A stretch of DNA of 64,000 nucleotides from Paenibacillus beijingensis (GTDB lineage: Bacteria > Bacillota > Bacilli > Paenibacillales > Paenibacillaceae), in contig NZ_CP011058.1 in the NCBI RefSeq assembly GCF_000961095.1, positions 3,623,501 to 3,687,500 on the forward strand. The letters run 5' to 3'. Positions 8,986 through 18,336 of this stretch are shown piece after piece (position 1 is the stretch's first letter; each line of letters opens with the position of its first letter). The translations under genes were made by a program, and so were the position numbers. The notes beneath the pieces were generated by a model that saw only the letters and a list, made by a program, of their open reading frames with translations, was not told the origin of the DNA and searched no databases.

Positions 8986-10062
8986 ATGAAAGCAGATCCA
9001 GAAGAAGAACGTTCCGGTATGGAAATCGGGGTATATACATTAGCAGATTTAGGGCCTGATCCGCATACGGGGCAAACAATTAGCGCAAGACGGAGATTGA
9101 AAGAAATATTGGATGCCGGAACAATGGCTGAAGAAGCAGGGTTGGACGTTTTCGGTGTTGGTGAACATCATCGTTTGGATTACGCGGTTTCAGCCCCCCC
9201 AGTAGTATTATCTGCCCTTTCGCAAGTTACAAAGCGTATTAGACTCATAAGTGCAACGACGGTTTTAAACACGGTAGACCCTGTCAGGTTATTCGAGGAT
9301 TTTGCTACGCTTGATCTATTGTCAAACGGACGGGCCGAGATCATTGCCGGGCGTGGGGCTTTTGTTGAGTCTTTCCCATTGTTCGGATATGATGTGGATC
9401 ATTATGATGAATTGTTTGAAGAAAACCTGGAACTATTTCTAAAACTGAATGCGGATGAGAAAGTAACTTGGACGGGCCGTTTTCGTTCCCCATTGCGGAA
9501 TGCAGATATTTCACCCCGGCCTGTCCAGAAGGCTGTTCCGATATGGGTTGGAGTTGGAGGAACGCTGGAAAGTGCAGCGCGAGCGGGTAGATTAGGCACC
9601 GGTTTAGCTTTAGCCATACTCGGGGGCAATCCAATCCGCTTCAAGCCGCTTGTGGATGTATATCGAAAGGAAGCTCTTCAAGCTGGCCATGCTCTCGAAG
9701 ATTTGAAGGTTGGAGTTGGAGGACATACCTATATTTCGAAAACGACCCAACAGGCTAAAGACGAGTTCTATCCTTATTATTCGAATTATTGGGGATATCT
9801 CAATCGTCAACGTGGAATGAGTACACACATGTCAAGAGCGGATTTTGAACGCTTGGCCGGCGCGGACACCGCTTTATTCGTTGGGAGTTCGCAGCAGATC
9901 ATCGAAAAAATTTTGCATCAACACGAGTTATTCGGACATCAGCGGTTTATCGCCCAAATGGACATAGGTGGTATGCCGTTTAAGAAGGTCGCGGAGAACA
10001 TCGAGCGATTGGCAACGGAGGTTGCGCCGGTCGTACGTCGGGAAACGAACAAAACAAAATAA
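8986..10062 (+). CDS. LLM class flavin-dependent oxidoreductase
   Basis: 358 aa with a luciferase-like fold signature: EIGVYTLADLGPDP start, GEHHRLDYAVSAPPVVL near residue 65, ATTVLNTVDPVRLFEDFATLD near 95, and RAEIIAGRGAFVESF near 118. This subgroup (Atu2307-like) is FMN dependent with unknown substrates. The ATG at 8986 follows GGGAGGTAAGG. The flanking DNA is AT-rich compared with the genes before it, which hints at acquisition. It appears monocistronic. Confidence 0.85.
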   Translation: MKADPEEERSGMEIGVYTLADLGPDPHTGQTISARRRLKEILDAGTMAEEAGLDVFGVGEHHRLDYAVSAPPVVLSALSQVTKRIRLISATTVLNTVDPVRLFEDFATLDLLSNGRAEIIAGRGAFVESFPLFGYDVDHYDELFEENLELFLKLNADEKVTWTGRFRSPLRNADISPRPVQKAVPIWVGVGGTLESAARAGRLGTGLALAILGGNPIRFKPLVDVYRKEALQAGHALEDLKVGVGGHTYISKTTQQAKDEFYPYYSNYWGYLNRQRGMSTHMSRADFERLAGADTALFVGSSQQIIEKILHQHELFGHQRFIAQMDIGGMPFKKVAENIERLATEVAPVVRRETNKTK

Positions 10063-10345
10063 GTTGTAGATGAAAAATGAGGCCTCCTTCAAAATTGAGG
10101 GGGGCTCTTTGGAGTTCAAAATGATGCTTAAAATATTATAAATATAAATTTTATTTTGATATTACTAAAAAAAGATGTTGACACTCTGTGGGGATCGTGT
10201 TAAATTCAAAATATAAGTAATATGAATTAAAGATTGATATTAGAAAAAATGGTATCGTCTATTAAAATTTAAAAAGGCGGGTGAAGTCATTTTTTGCAAT
10301 TAAGTTTTGTCATTTCTACAAACAATAATCCTTGGAGGGTAAACC

Positions 10346-11110
10346 ATGAATAAGAAAAGCAAAAAAATCATCTTGTCCGTTATCACAGCTACAATAATTG
10401 GCGGTGCAGCAATTTATCAATCTACAGTGAACCCTACTCCGGTTCAAGCTGAGACTCAAAAGGTAACAATACCTAAAAACTTTAAGTCCGAATTTCTTTC
10501 TCCTGAAAACTCTGTTCTGTTACTGGTTGACCATCAACTTGGGCTGATGCAAGGAGTTAGAGATTTCCGATCTCTCGAAGAATATAAAAACAACGTGATT
10601 GCACTTGCCAAAACTGCTAAAGCCTTCAATATTCCAGTTATTCTGAGTACTAGTGTTGATACCGGACCGAACGGTTTCTTAATGCCAGAATTGGAGGAAT
10701 TGTTCCCGGATGCACAGGTGATCCGTCGTCCTGGAGTAATCAATGCCTATGAATGGCCGGAATTCCGAGAAGCGCTGGAGAAGACCGGCCGCAAGAAAGT
10801 GATTATTGGCGCGGTTACACTTGAGACCTGCGTTTTGTTCCCCACTCTCTCCATGTTGCAAAACGGTTACGACGTCTATCCTGTAGTCGATGCATCCGGT
10901 AGCTGGAGTGAAATGGCTGCCGAAGCGGCTATGCTTCGTATGACGCAAGCTGGCGCAAAACTTACAAGCTGGGCTTCCGTTGTCGCTGAACTGCAGGCCG
11001 ACTGGCGCAAACCAACCGCCGCAGCAGCTGCCCAGATCTTCCATGATCATTTGGCCTCCTACGGATTCCTGATGGATACTCACCAGAATTACGCATCTGA
11101 TAGAAAATAA
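10346..11110 (+). CDS. Exported isochorismatase-family cysteine hydrolase
   Basis: 254 aa. Residues 1-35 form a Sec signal peptide (KKSKK, then a hydrophobic stretch, then VQAET). The mature part has the isochorismatase/YcaC triad pattern: Asp in LLLVDHQLG (about residue 62), a lysine in GRKKVIIGAV and Cys in VTLETCVLF (about 172). Most relatives are cytoplasmic, so the signal peptide is unusual. The substrate cannot be read from sequence: hydrolases of this fold act on isochorismate, nicotinamide or ureides. CTTGGAGGG precedes the ATG. Monocistronic, in AT-rich surroundings. Confidence 0.82.
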   Translation: MNKKSKKIILSVITATIIGGAAIYQSTVNPTPVQAETQKVTIPKNFKSEFLSPENSVLLLVDHQLGLMQGVRDFRSLEEYKNNVIALAKTAKAFNIPVILSTSVDTGPNGFLMPELEELFPDAQVIRRPGVINAYEWPEFREALEKTGRKKVIIGAVTLETCVLFPTLSMLQNGYDVYPVVDASGSWSEMAAEAAMLRMTQAGAKLTSWASVVAELQADWRKPTAAAAAQIFHDHLASYGFLMDTHQNYASDRK

Positions 11111-12280
11111 AAAATTAACAAGACAAAACAAGCCCGCAAGTGTGATACGCTCCATGTCGATGGTGTGCGAATTGCACACCTGAACCGCTACGTCATGCGG
11201 CCTTCATTCATATCCCTCATCTGGTTGAATCGTCAGGAAAAGAGAGCTATCACAAAAAAAGGACCCGCTGCCATTGGCAGCGGGTCAAAGCATTTATCTA
11301 TTAAAAGGGGGTTGAGTCCTATTATAGGAGAATAATGTTAAACGAAACTGAACGAACGATTTCAGTTGTGTTACAGATTGTTTACAGTATGATTGGCAAG
11401 AAATATAGATAGGGAAACCACCACCTTCTAAAGAGGGGGGAACTTCTTCCCCCACTTTTCAGTCAGTGGGGGAAGTGATTTAGCTCTGAATCCCTTGCAT
11501 GTGGTTGTAGCGGATGATGAAGAGAGGGTCGAGTTGGCAGGCAAACGTGACAGCTTTACGGTTGACGTTTGGCATTTCGTAAACAATTTCGGCAATTTCC
11601 TGACCGTTGCCACGAGGAATTGTTTGTGCATGCGGATAGAACATCGTGGCCCGGGTCAGGACATAGCGGGACACTATGACGGATCATGGAATCCGTGTGC
11701 GATACGATCAGGTAAATGATAGATGAAAGCGCTGCTGCATTGTCGTTTTTCCGGCCTTTATTGTAACCGTCATTCATGTAAAATAAGATTTTGTGTAAGA
11801 TTAATTGACATCAAGCGGAATTTGTGTTTATACTTAGCTTCGTTGGGGCCAAGTTGGATTAGGCACCGCGTCCAGGCTGGTTCCGCCTCAAACATAGCCC
11901 TCGTTTCAATGATAAAGGTAAAGGATTTCATTTTGTTCTACAAGCTCCTTTCTTCTCAAACTCAAGCGATATGAGTGAAGAATTCGCAGCATGAACGTAG
12001 TAAGTTAACAGCACCTTAAGCGCAAGCACAATTTCTGCCTCCAGTTCTCACCACTATTGACTTGCGAAGTTCATTCGCTAACAAGTTTATTAAGCCCGCT
12101 ATTAGCGATCCTGCATTTCAAAGAACATCCATTCAAGTCAAGCGGAATTGATTCGGAAGATTCGAAATGTTCCATCTGGCTAAATGAGCAAGTATAAAGT
12201 ATATAGTTGCTGGAAACGGTTGATTGGAGGTACGAAAAAGCTGATTTCGTTTAAGGCATTACAGGGAGGTTTATTTGATT
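11111..12280. other. Gene-poor 1.2 kb stretch with hairpins
   Basis: No convincing gene. There is a minus-strand terminator with no obvious gene to serve (11254-11286) and a strong hairpin at 11446-11475 (CTTCCCCCACT / AGTGGGGGAAG), of the kind found at ends of IS200/IS605-type elements. A minus-strand reading frame at 11480-11674 could be a fragment of a lost gene, but I cannot identify it. Most likely a deletion scar or an eroded element. Confidence 0.5.
11254..11286 (-). terminator. Minus-strand rho-independent terminator
   Basis: Perfect 11-bp stem GACCCGCTGCC / GGCAGCGGGTC with a 3-nt loop; on the minus strand it is followed by seven T (11254-11260). No intact minus-strand gene lies just upstream of it. 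Confidence 0.75.
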
Positions 12281-12991
12281 ATGAAAGCATTGCTAGTCTC
12301 GGATATTCACGCCAACATTTTCGCCCTTGAAGCGATATGGAAACAAGAGAAGGATAGCGACGTTATTTATTGCGCCGGCGATTTGGTCGACTACGGCCCT
12401 TACCCAAAGGAAGTCATCCAGTGGGTTCAAGAGCATAACGTCATATGCGTCAAGGGCAATCATGATGAGAAGGTTGCGGCGTTCTACCGGAATCAGGACA
12501 GTCTCTGGAATGTTTCGGACGAGGAGCGAAAATGGGCGCACGATAACGCACAGAAGCTGGATGAGACGGATGTTGAATTTTTGGAAAACCTGCCGTACTC
12601 GGCAACCTTCACGCTGGATGCTGTCGGCTACAGTATGCAGCATATGTACAAGGGCTATGAAACGATTCAAAGTCTTCACCACTATAAGGAATTTTGGGAG
12701 CATCAAACTGTTGAACCGATCAAAAGCATGTCACACAAAACAATGATTTTCGGTCACACTCACCGCAGATGCATACACCATCTGGGCAATACGGAACGCT
12801 GGATTAATCCTGGCAGCGTATCGTACCGGCGCCCGGATGACCCAGACAAGACCGCGCACTATATGACGATTACCGACGGCCGAATTGACATGAGACACGT
12901 GAAATATGACCGGTCTCCCTTGCTGCAAGCAACGTTAGCGAACAAGCTGAATCAGTGGGAACGTGATGTGGCACTGGTCTTTTTTGGATAG
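12281..12991 (+). CDS. Calcineurin-like metallophosphoesterase family protein
   Basis: 236 aa with the whole metal-ligand set: SDIHAN (Asp8, His10), GDLVDYG (about residue 33), GNHDE (about 58), and FGHTHR (about 155). This is the YfcE/MJ0936-like branch of small phosphodiesterases. GGGAGGT lies 10 nt before the ATG at 12281; an in-frame TTG at 12275 sits too close to it. The substrate is unknown. It is followed 46 nt later by the MgtC-like gene and may be co-transcribed with it. Confidence 0.88.
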   Translation: MKALLVSDIHANIFALEAIWKQEKDSDVIYCAGDLVDYGPYPKEVIQWVQEHNVICVKGNHDEKVAAFYRNQDSLWNVSDEERKWAHDNAQKLDETDVEFLENLPYSATFTLDAVGYSMQHMYKGYETIQSLHHYKEFWEHQTVEPIKSMSHKTMIFGHTHRRCIHHLGNTERWINPGSVSYRRPDDPDKTAHYMTITDGRIDMRHVKYDRSPLLQATLANKLNQWERDVALVFFG

Positions 12992-13037
12992 CACGTTCTA
13001 AAATAGGAGATCTCATACAAATAGGGGGTCAGGAGTA

Positions 13038-13736
13038 TTGGATGTTTGGCATATTTCACATTGGGAAATGGCAATCCGATTGTTCACGGCGATGATTGGA
13101 GGAGGCCTGATTGGTCTGGAACGGCAGTGGAGCCAGCACCATGCCGGGTTAAGAACACACATGCTTGTTGCGCTTGGCTCGGCCATCATCATGCTGCTGT
13201 CCATTTACGGGTTTTCTGAATTTGTCAATGAACCGAACGTGAGGATGGACCCGGCCCGTCTGGGGGCGCAGGTCATAAGCGGCATCGGGTTTCTGGGAGC
13301 CGGCACTATTATTCGCAATGGATTGTCCATATCCGGATTGACGACTGCCGCATCGTTATGGGTATCCGCCGCAATCGGACTGTCGGCTGGAGCCGGATTT
13401 TATTTCGTGACCGCTCTAGCTACCGTATTGATCGTAACGACGCTGTTTATTTTGAAGAAGGTCGGCAGGAAGCTGATCCCTTCTCCGACGAATAAAACGC
13501 TGCACATTATTGTGGAAGACTTGCCAGGCAAGCTGGCGGAAATTTCGTCGATTTTTGAAGCGCAAAAAATCAAGATGGGCGACCTGATCGTAGAGTCACA
13601 GGAGGAAGAAGAGCTGATCTGCATCAAGCTTCGTTACCAGGATCCGCGAAAACAGGGCGTGTATAACGTGATTGGAGAAGTGCAGCGTATATCCGGAGTT
13701 CGCAGCGTAGGCACCGTCGATGGAGAAGGTTTATAG
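13038..13736 (+). CDS. MgtC/SapB family membrane protein with ACT-like tail
   Basis: 232 aa. The first 145 residues are hydrophobic, with the MgtC block GGGLIGLERQW, the helical AALGSA-type segment VALGSAIIML, and VISGIGFLGAGTIIR. The last 80 residues (LHIIVEDLPGKLAEI...) form a soluble ACT-like domain. In other bacteria MgtC-type proteins are linked to low-magnesium adaptation. The TTG at 13038 gives the full N-terminus but its ribosome site AGGAG is only 2 nt away, so the exact start is uncertain; the next ATG is at 13068. Confidence 0.85.
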   Translation: MDVWHISHWEMAIRLFTAMIGGGLIGLERQWSQHHAGLRTHMLVALGSAIIMLLSIYGFSEFVNEPNVRMDPARLGAQVISGIGFLGAGTIIRNGLSISGLTTAASLWVSAAIGLSAGAGFYFVTALATVLIVTTLFILKKVGRKLIPSPTNKTLHIIVEDLPGKLAEISSIFEAQKIKMGDLIVESQEEEELICIKLRYQDPRKQGVYNVIGEVQRISGVRSVGTVDGEGL

Positions 13737-14124
13737 CTATTGTAATCTATGGAGTGTAAACATCTTGTTTATCATCCGTTGAGCAGCAGTTTTTTATTGG
13801 ATTAAACATGACATGTTTATAACACAATATTATTTAGAAAATCCAATAAATTTCGACGATGGCTAAACAATAGTGCACGTTGCATAATAAAAGAGGACAT
13901 TATTCGTCAAATTAAACAAATCAGATGTGAACATAGTTGACCTTATTGTCGGGAGGATGTATATTTTCCTTACACGAATAATTATTAAATCTAATGCAGT
14001 TAATAAAACGTAGCTTTCGGTGGTTTAGTCAAATGGTAGTAAGCCATTCAGTCAAATGCCAAACCACTCTGAATAAGATTTGGGAAATCGATTTCCTAAC
14101 ATCAAATTAAAGGGTGGAGAAGCC

Positions 14125-14198
14125 TTGAGCATTAAGATAAAAGATTGCCACGAAAGCCGAGGTTTCAGCAGCAACTGTATCACGGGTTCACAAAGGTA
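14125..14198 (+). pseudogene. Remnant 5' end of a LacI-type gene
   Basis: Starts with TTGAGCATTAAGATAAAAGA, parallel to the intact lacI start at 14503, and continues to TATCACGGGTT. It has lost two bases in the codons for the first helix, which puts it out of frame. Its GTTTCAGCAGCAAC stretch is closer to the downstream paralogue (19236) than to the adjacent gene. Confidence 0.75.
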
Positions 14199-14452
14199 GT
14201 GGACGTCCCGTCTAACATATGCGAATTACAATCCACTTTAAAAGATTCAGGAAATCGATTTCCTGTTTCACCGGCAACCGTATCACGGGTTCTCAAATGA
14301 TAGTTAAGCGTCCCGTCTAATGTATGCAAATTACAACCCCCTCTGTATAAGTTATAGGAAATCGATTTCCCACTTCACCAGCAACTATATCATGGGTTCT
14401 CAAACGATAGTTAAGCGTCCAGTCTAATGTATGCAAAGTACAAACCATTCTA

Positions 14453-14488
14453 AATAAGATTTAGGAAATCGATTTCCTAAATCTTATT
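14453..14488. promoter_or_regulatory. 36-bp perfect palindrome, probable LacI operator
   Basis: Inverted repeat centred at 14470/14471 with core TTAGGAAATCGATTTCCTAA, extending symmetrically to 14453 and 14488. It lies just upstream of the ribosome site of the lacI gene, so autorepression is likely. The even-length symmetrical core with a central CG is typical for LacI-family operators. Confidence 0.8.
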
Positions 14489-14502
14489 AAAGGGGTGAAA
14501 CC

Positions 14503-15516
14503 TTGAGCATTTCGATAAAAGATATTGCCATGAAAGCCGGGGTTTCAATAGCAACCGTATCACGGGTTCTCAATCGGAGCAAGCCTGTGAGCAAGGTGGT
14601 GCGGGAGAGAGTAATGAAGGTTGTGGAAGAGCTTAGCTTTAATCCCAACTCGGTTGCCCGCAGTCTCGTTATGAGGAAAAGCAGGCTCATAGGTGTTCTC
14701 ATTCCCAGTATGGATAACAAATTCATTTCGGATTTTGTCAACACGCTTGAAAAAGAGCTCTTCAAGTGCAACTATACGACGCTGGTCTGCAATACAAAAC
14801 GAGATGATGATATAGAGATGGATTTTCTGAGGCTCCTGAAAGACAAGTATGTGGATGGAGTCGTGATGATGGCCTCTAATCCGAAACCGCATCAAATTGA
14901 GTTCTTGGAGAAGATGGCGATTCCTGCCGTATTCGCAGGCCATACGGATTCAACGAAGCAATTCTCGTCCGTTAATATTGATCATTGTCAAGCTATGTAT
15001 GATGCGACCCGGTATTTGCTTCAGAACGGCCATTGCAAAATTGCATTTTTTGGAGGGCCTGATATTTATCAACAGATTGTCGAGCGGTTATCCGGTTATA
15101 AGCAGGCGCTGGCCGATTATGGAATCGAATACGACGAATCGCTGTTTTATTATGCTCATGACTATGACATTGAGAACGGCTATGAAAGCGGCATGAAATT
15201 GTTCCAAAGAAAGGACAGGCCTACGGCGGTTTGCTGTGTGAGCGATATGGTCGCGATCGGAGCGATCCGGGCAGCGGAAGACAATAGGCTCAGTGTTCCC
15301 GAAGATATCTCTATCATGGGATTTGACGACATCTCCATTGCAAAAGCTTACCGTCCCGGCATTACGACAATCCGGCAGCCTATCCATGAACTCAGTGTTC
15401 AGGCAGCACAAATGCTGCTGAGCCAAATACAGCAAAAAGAGAACTATGTAAGAGAAACAAGGATTCTTCCGCACGAAATTATGGTAAGGGGGAGTTGCAT
15501 GGCAGTATCCAACTAA
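14503..15516 (+). CDS. LacI family transcriptional regulator (first paralogue)
   Basis: 337 aa. The LacI helix-turn-helix is at residues 4-25 (IKDIAMKAGVSIATVSRVLN), with the hinge NSVARSLVM near 50. The sugar-binding core has GVLIPSMDNKF, CVSDMVAIGAIRAA and IMGFDDISIA. The start is the TTG at 14503 with AGGGGTG upstream. It sits ahead of a maltose-type ABC importer and is very similar to the gene at 19236. The ligand is probably an alpha-gluco-oligosaccharide given the neighbours; that is inference. Confidence 0.93.
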   Translation: MSISIKDIAMKAGVSIATVSRVLNRSKPVSKVVRERVMKVVEELSFNPNSVARSLVMRKSRLIGVLIPSMDNKFISDFVNTLEKELFKCNYTTLVCNTKRDDDIEMDFLRLLKDKYVDGVVMMASNPKPHQIEFLEKMAIPAVFAGHTDSTKQFSSVNIDHCQAMYDATRYLLQNGHCKIAFFGGPDIYQQIVERLSGYKQALADYGIEYDESLFYYAHDYDIENGYESGMKLFQRKDRPTAVCCVSDMVAIGAIRAAEDNRLSVPEDISIMGFDDISIAKAYRPGITTIRQPIHELSVQAAQMLLSQIQQKENYVRETRILPHEIMVRGSCMAVSN

Positions 15517-15610
15517 TATTCGTATTGAATGGTTTCTGATTTACACGCTTCAAATGTAATGCAGGTTGATAAAAAAACTAGACTTTTACTTGCAAAGGGG
15601 AAAAGAATCC

Positions 15611-16909
15611 ATGAAAAAGAAGTTAGGTCTTGTAATGCTGTCTACAACAATAATGCTTTCGCTGGCTGCTTGCGGCGATAAAACGGAAACAGGAGCGACT
15701 AATCAACCAAGCAATGCGACAAACTCTCAGACGAATACGAACGAGACTGGTGCAAATGATGAGCTTAAGCCGGAACCAGGGGCAGAATTGAGATTCTGGA
15801 CGTTCACCACGGACCTGAAGCCGTTCACGGACTATGCTTTGAAAGAATTCGAGCAAAAGTATAACATCAAAGTCATAGTTGAAGACGTGGGTTACTGGGA
15901 CAGCGTGGGCCGAATTACAACAGACGGTCCAGCCGGTGTGGGCGCAGACGTGTTCGGTCTTCAAACCCCTGATGTTGCCAAGGCTGTAAAAGCAGGACTT
16001 ATACTGCCAAATGACTATTATGAAGAAGAAACCAAGAAGGTTAACAAACCAGACGCGGTTGCTGCAGCATCATATGACGGTATTCTATACGGCTACCCAT
16101 GGAACGTCTATACGTTTGGTCTATACTACAACAAGGAGCTTGTTAAGGATGCCAAGCTTGAAACATGGGATGACATCATTGCCTTCTCCAAACAATTCAA
16201 TGATGTGAAAAACAATAAATTCGGCTTTATGATGGATGCAGGTAACTCTCCTTTTGATGTTGCGTTTATGACGGGTTATGGCGGATACATCTTCGGCGAT
16301 AATGAAACAAATGTGAATGACATCGGGGTCAATAATGAAGGTTCCGTTAAAGGAATGAAATTCTTCCAATCGCTAAAAGAAATTCTTCCGCTTGAACTGA
16401 GCGATTTGGGTGTAAGGGGAGGCTTGTGGGAGCAAGGCAAGCTCGCCATTAATATGGATGGAAGCTGGTCGATCGGTGCAAATAGCAAATTGCCATTTGA
16501 AGTAGGCGTTCTTCCGATGCCGAAGCTGCCAGGCGGAGATAATGCGAAGCCGCTTGCCGGAAGCACAGGATACTATGTCAGCTCATACTCCAAATATCCG
16601 AATGCGGCAAAAATCTTTGCTAACTTCATTACATCCAAAGAAATGCAAATCAAAAATAATGAGTTGACCGGCGCTCTTCCGGCAGCAGCAGTGTCTGAAT
16701 CCGAACCGGGTCTTCGCACAGATGATCTTACTAAAGGGTATATGAAACAAATTGCCAGTAGCCACATATTCCCTGGTGTTCCTGAAACAAGTTTTGTCTG
16801 GGATGCTTTGAATTCTGCAATAGCTGAAATTTGGAAGGGAGCCGATCCGAAAACTGAAATGGATAAGGCCGCAGAAAGAATCAAGTCAAGCATTGCTAAT
16901 CAAAAGTAA
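15611..16909 (+). CDS. Sugar ABC transporter substrate-binding lipoprotein (MalE/MdxE type)
   Basis: 432 aa. Lipobox LSLAAC puts the lipidated cysteine at residue 21; a Thr/Asn-rich linker follows. The core shows the maltodextrin-binding pattern (LRFWTF, GADVFGLQTPDVAKAVKAG, YGYPWNVYTFGLYYNKELV, INMDGSWSIGANSK). It captures oligosaccharide outside the membrane and hands it to the two permeases encoded next. No ATPase gene is present in the cluster, so a shared MsmX-like ATPase elsewhere is expected. The ATG at 15611 follows AAAGGGGAAAAG. Confidence 0.92.
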   Translation: MKKKLGLVMLSTTIMLSLAACGDKTETGATNQPSNATNSQTNTNETGANDELKPEPGAELRFWTFTTDLKPFTDYALKEFEQKYNIKVIVEDVGYWDSVGRITTDGPAGVGADVFGLQTPDVAKAVKAGLILPNDYYEEETKKVNKPDAVAAASYDGILYGYPWNVYTFGLYYNKELVKDAKLETWDDIIAFSKQFNDVKNNKFGFMMDAGNSPFDVAFMTGYGGYIFGDNETNVNDIGVNNEGSVKGMKFFQSLKEILPLELSDLGVRGGLWEQGKLAINMDGSWSIGANSKLPFEVGVLPMPKLPGGDNAKPLAGSTGYYVSSYSKYPNAAKIFANFITSKEMQIKNNELTGALPAAAVSESEPGLRTDDLTKGYMKQIASSHIFPGVPETSFVWDALNSAIAEIWKGADPKTEMDKAAERIKSSIANQK

Positions 16910-16939
16910 GTTTAACTAGCAGCAGTAGGCTAAACAACC

Positions 16940-16970
16940 GGCGATCACCTGGCTTGTCAAGGTGATCGCC
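16940..16970 (+). terminator. Intra-operon hairpin
   Basis: GGCGATCACCT pairs perfectly with AGGTGATCGCC, followed by TTTCATT. Its position between binding-protein and permease genes suggests a partial terminator or mRNA stabiliser that gives more binding protein than permease. Confidence 0.7.
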
Positions 16971-16992
16971 TTTCATTGAAGGGGGCTGAAGG

Positions 16993-18336
16993 GTGGTGCA
17001 ACAGCTTATTATGGATCAAAACTTGTCAAAAACGAAACCTTACAGGAAAATAGCAGTGGTGTTATCTGTAATCGCGATGGGACTGGGACAATTATATAAC
17101 CGCCAGTATGTAAAAGGGATCATTCTGCTGGCTTTTCATGCAATCGGGTTATATACATTTATTTTTCGTCTTCCTCATGCTGTATGGGGACTTGTAACAC
17201 TCGGTGAAACTAAAACTCAACTTAAAAAAGTGGGCAGGTTATATCAGCAGATTTTGGGTGACCATTCCGTCTACTTGATGATTCAAGGTTTGATTACAGT
17301 ATGTGCAGCGTTCGTTCTCATCTACATTTACACGATGAGCATTAAGGATGCCTATCAAGTAGGCAAACGGAGGGAACGAGGCGAACAGCCCCATAACTTC
17401 CTGCAAACAGCCCGTTTTATTGCAACGTACCGTTTTCCTTATCTGATACTTGCGATTCCTTTAGTAGGCGTCTTTTTCTTTACAATCATGCCTATTATAT
17501 TTATGATTTTACTAGCGTTTACGAACTATACGTCTAATAATATGCCCCCAGCACATTTGCTTGACTGGGTAGGTTTTGATGTTTTCAAGGATATCTTCAC
17601 GATTAAACAATGGAGCCACACATTCTATGGCGTACTGCTCTGGACGTTCATATGGGCGATTCTGGCGACGGTAACCGGTTTTTTTGGCGGGTTCGCGATC
17701 GCCTTGCTTGTACAGCAGAAGGGAATCCGCTTCAAAAAAGTTTGGCGCACTCTGCTTATAATGCCATACGCGATTCCGATGTTTGTCTCCATGCTCATTT
17801 TGCAGAATATGTTTAACGGCCACTTCGGTCCGCTTAATCAATACTTAGGACTAATAGGCATTGATTCAATTCCATGGTTGTCTGATCCAACGTGGGCGAA
17901 AGTAACGCTGGTTCTTGCTAATTTCTGGGTATCTTTCCCTGCGTCCATGCTTTTGATAATTGGAATATTGTCCACGATTCCAACTGATATGTATGAGGCA
18001 GCCGATATTGACGGTGCGACTGCATTTCAGAAAACTCGGCTGATTACATTTCCGTCTGTCATGTATTCGATGGCCCCGCTGTTGGTTATGTCTTTTGTAG
18101 GCAATATTAACAACTTTACTATCGTGTACCTTCTGACGAACGGCAATCCGGTGAATGGCGATTACCAGTTTGCCGGAGATACCGATCTTCTGATTACTTG
18201 GCTCTACAAACTTTCCTTTGAGCAGGGTCAATATAACTTCGCTTCGGTAATCGGAATCTTTATCTTCATTATTCTGTCGGGATTTGCAATTTGGAATGTT
18301 CGCCGCACGAAAGCATTTAAGGAGGACTTGCAATGA
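16993..18336 (+). CDS. Sugar ABC transporter permease (MalF/MdxF type)
   Basis: 447 aa from the GTG at 16993 (an ATG at 17011 is also possible; neither has ideal spacing). It has an N-terminal extension with two hydrophobic segments (GLGQLYNRQYVKGIILLAF and the following stretch), a cytoplasmic stretch, then six membrane segments of the permease domain. The EAA loop EAADIDGATAFQKTRLITFP near residue 340 contacts the ATPase. This long form resembles maltodextrin permeases. The stop overlaps the next start (ATGA), so the pair is translationally coupled. Confidence 0.92.
   Translation: MVQQLIMDQNLSKTKPYRKIAVVLSVIAMGLGQLYNRQYVKGIILLAFHAIGLYTFIFRLPHAVWGLVTLGETKTQLKKVGRLYQQILGDHSVYLMIQGLITVCAAFVLIYIYTMSIKDAYQVGKRRERGEQPHNFLQTARFIATYRFPYLILAIPLVGVFFFTIMPIIFMILLAFTNYTSNNMPPAHLLDWVGFDVFKDIFTIKQWSHTFYGVLLWTFIWAILATVTGFFGGFAIALLVQQKGIRFKKVWRTLLIMPYAIPMFVSMLILQNMFNGHFGPLNQYLGLIGIDSIPWLSDPTWAKVTLVLANFWVSFPASMLLIIGILSTIPTDMYEAADIDGATAFQKTRLITFPSVMYSMAPLLVMSFVGNINNFTIVYLLTNGNPVNGDYQFAGDTDLLITWLYKLSFEQGQYNFASVIGIFIFIILSGFAIWNVRRTKAFKEDLQ

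Larger units (their letters stand above)
14083..14488. repeat. Tandem array of operator plus lacI 5'-end fragments
   Basis: Four copies of the 14-bp palindrome GGAAATCGATTTCC lie at 14083, 14250, 14357 and 14464. Copies 2, 3 and 4 are spaced exactly 107 bp apart. Between them are degenerate copies of the lacI recognition-helix codons (GCAACCGTATCACGGGTTCT) followed by a shared tail (AAGCGTCCCGTCTAATGTAT). The array ends at the lacI start. It looks like repeated duplication of the promoter/operator plus the gene's 5' end. The spacing is close to a whole number of helical turns, which would suit looping by a multimeric repressor; that part is inference. Confidence 0.85.

Noticed and set aside
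14083..14488. CRISPR-like array
   Set aside because: Unit length, degenerate coding content and the palindromic operators show duplicated lacI 5' ends; there are no uniform spacers or cas genes.
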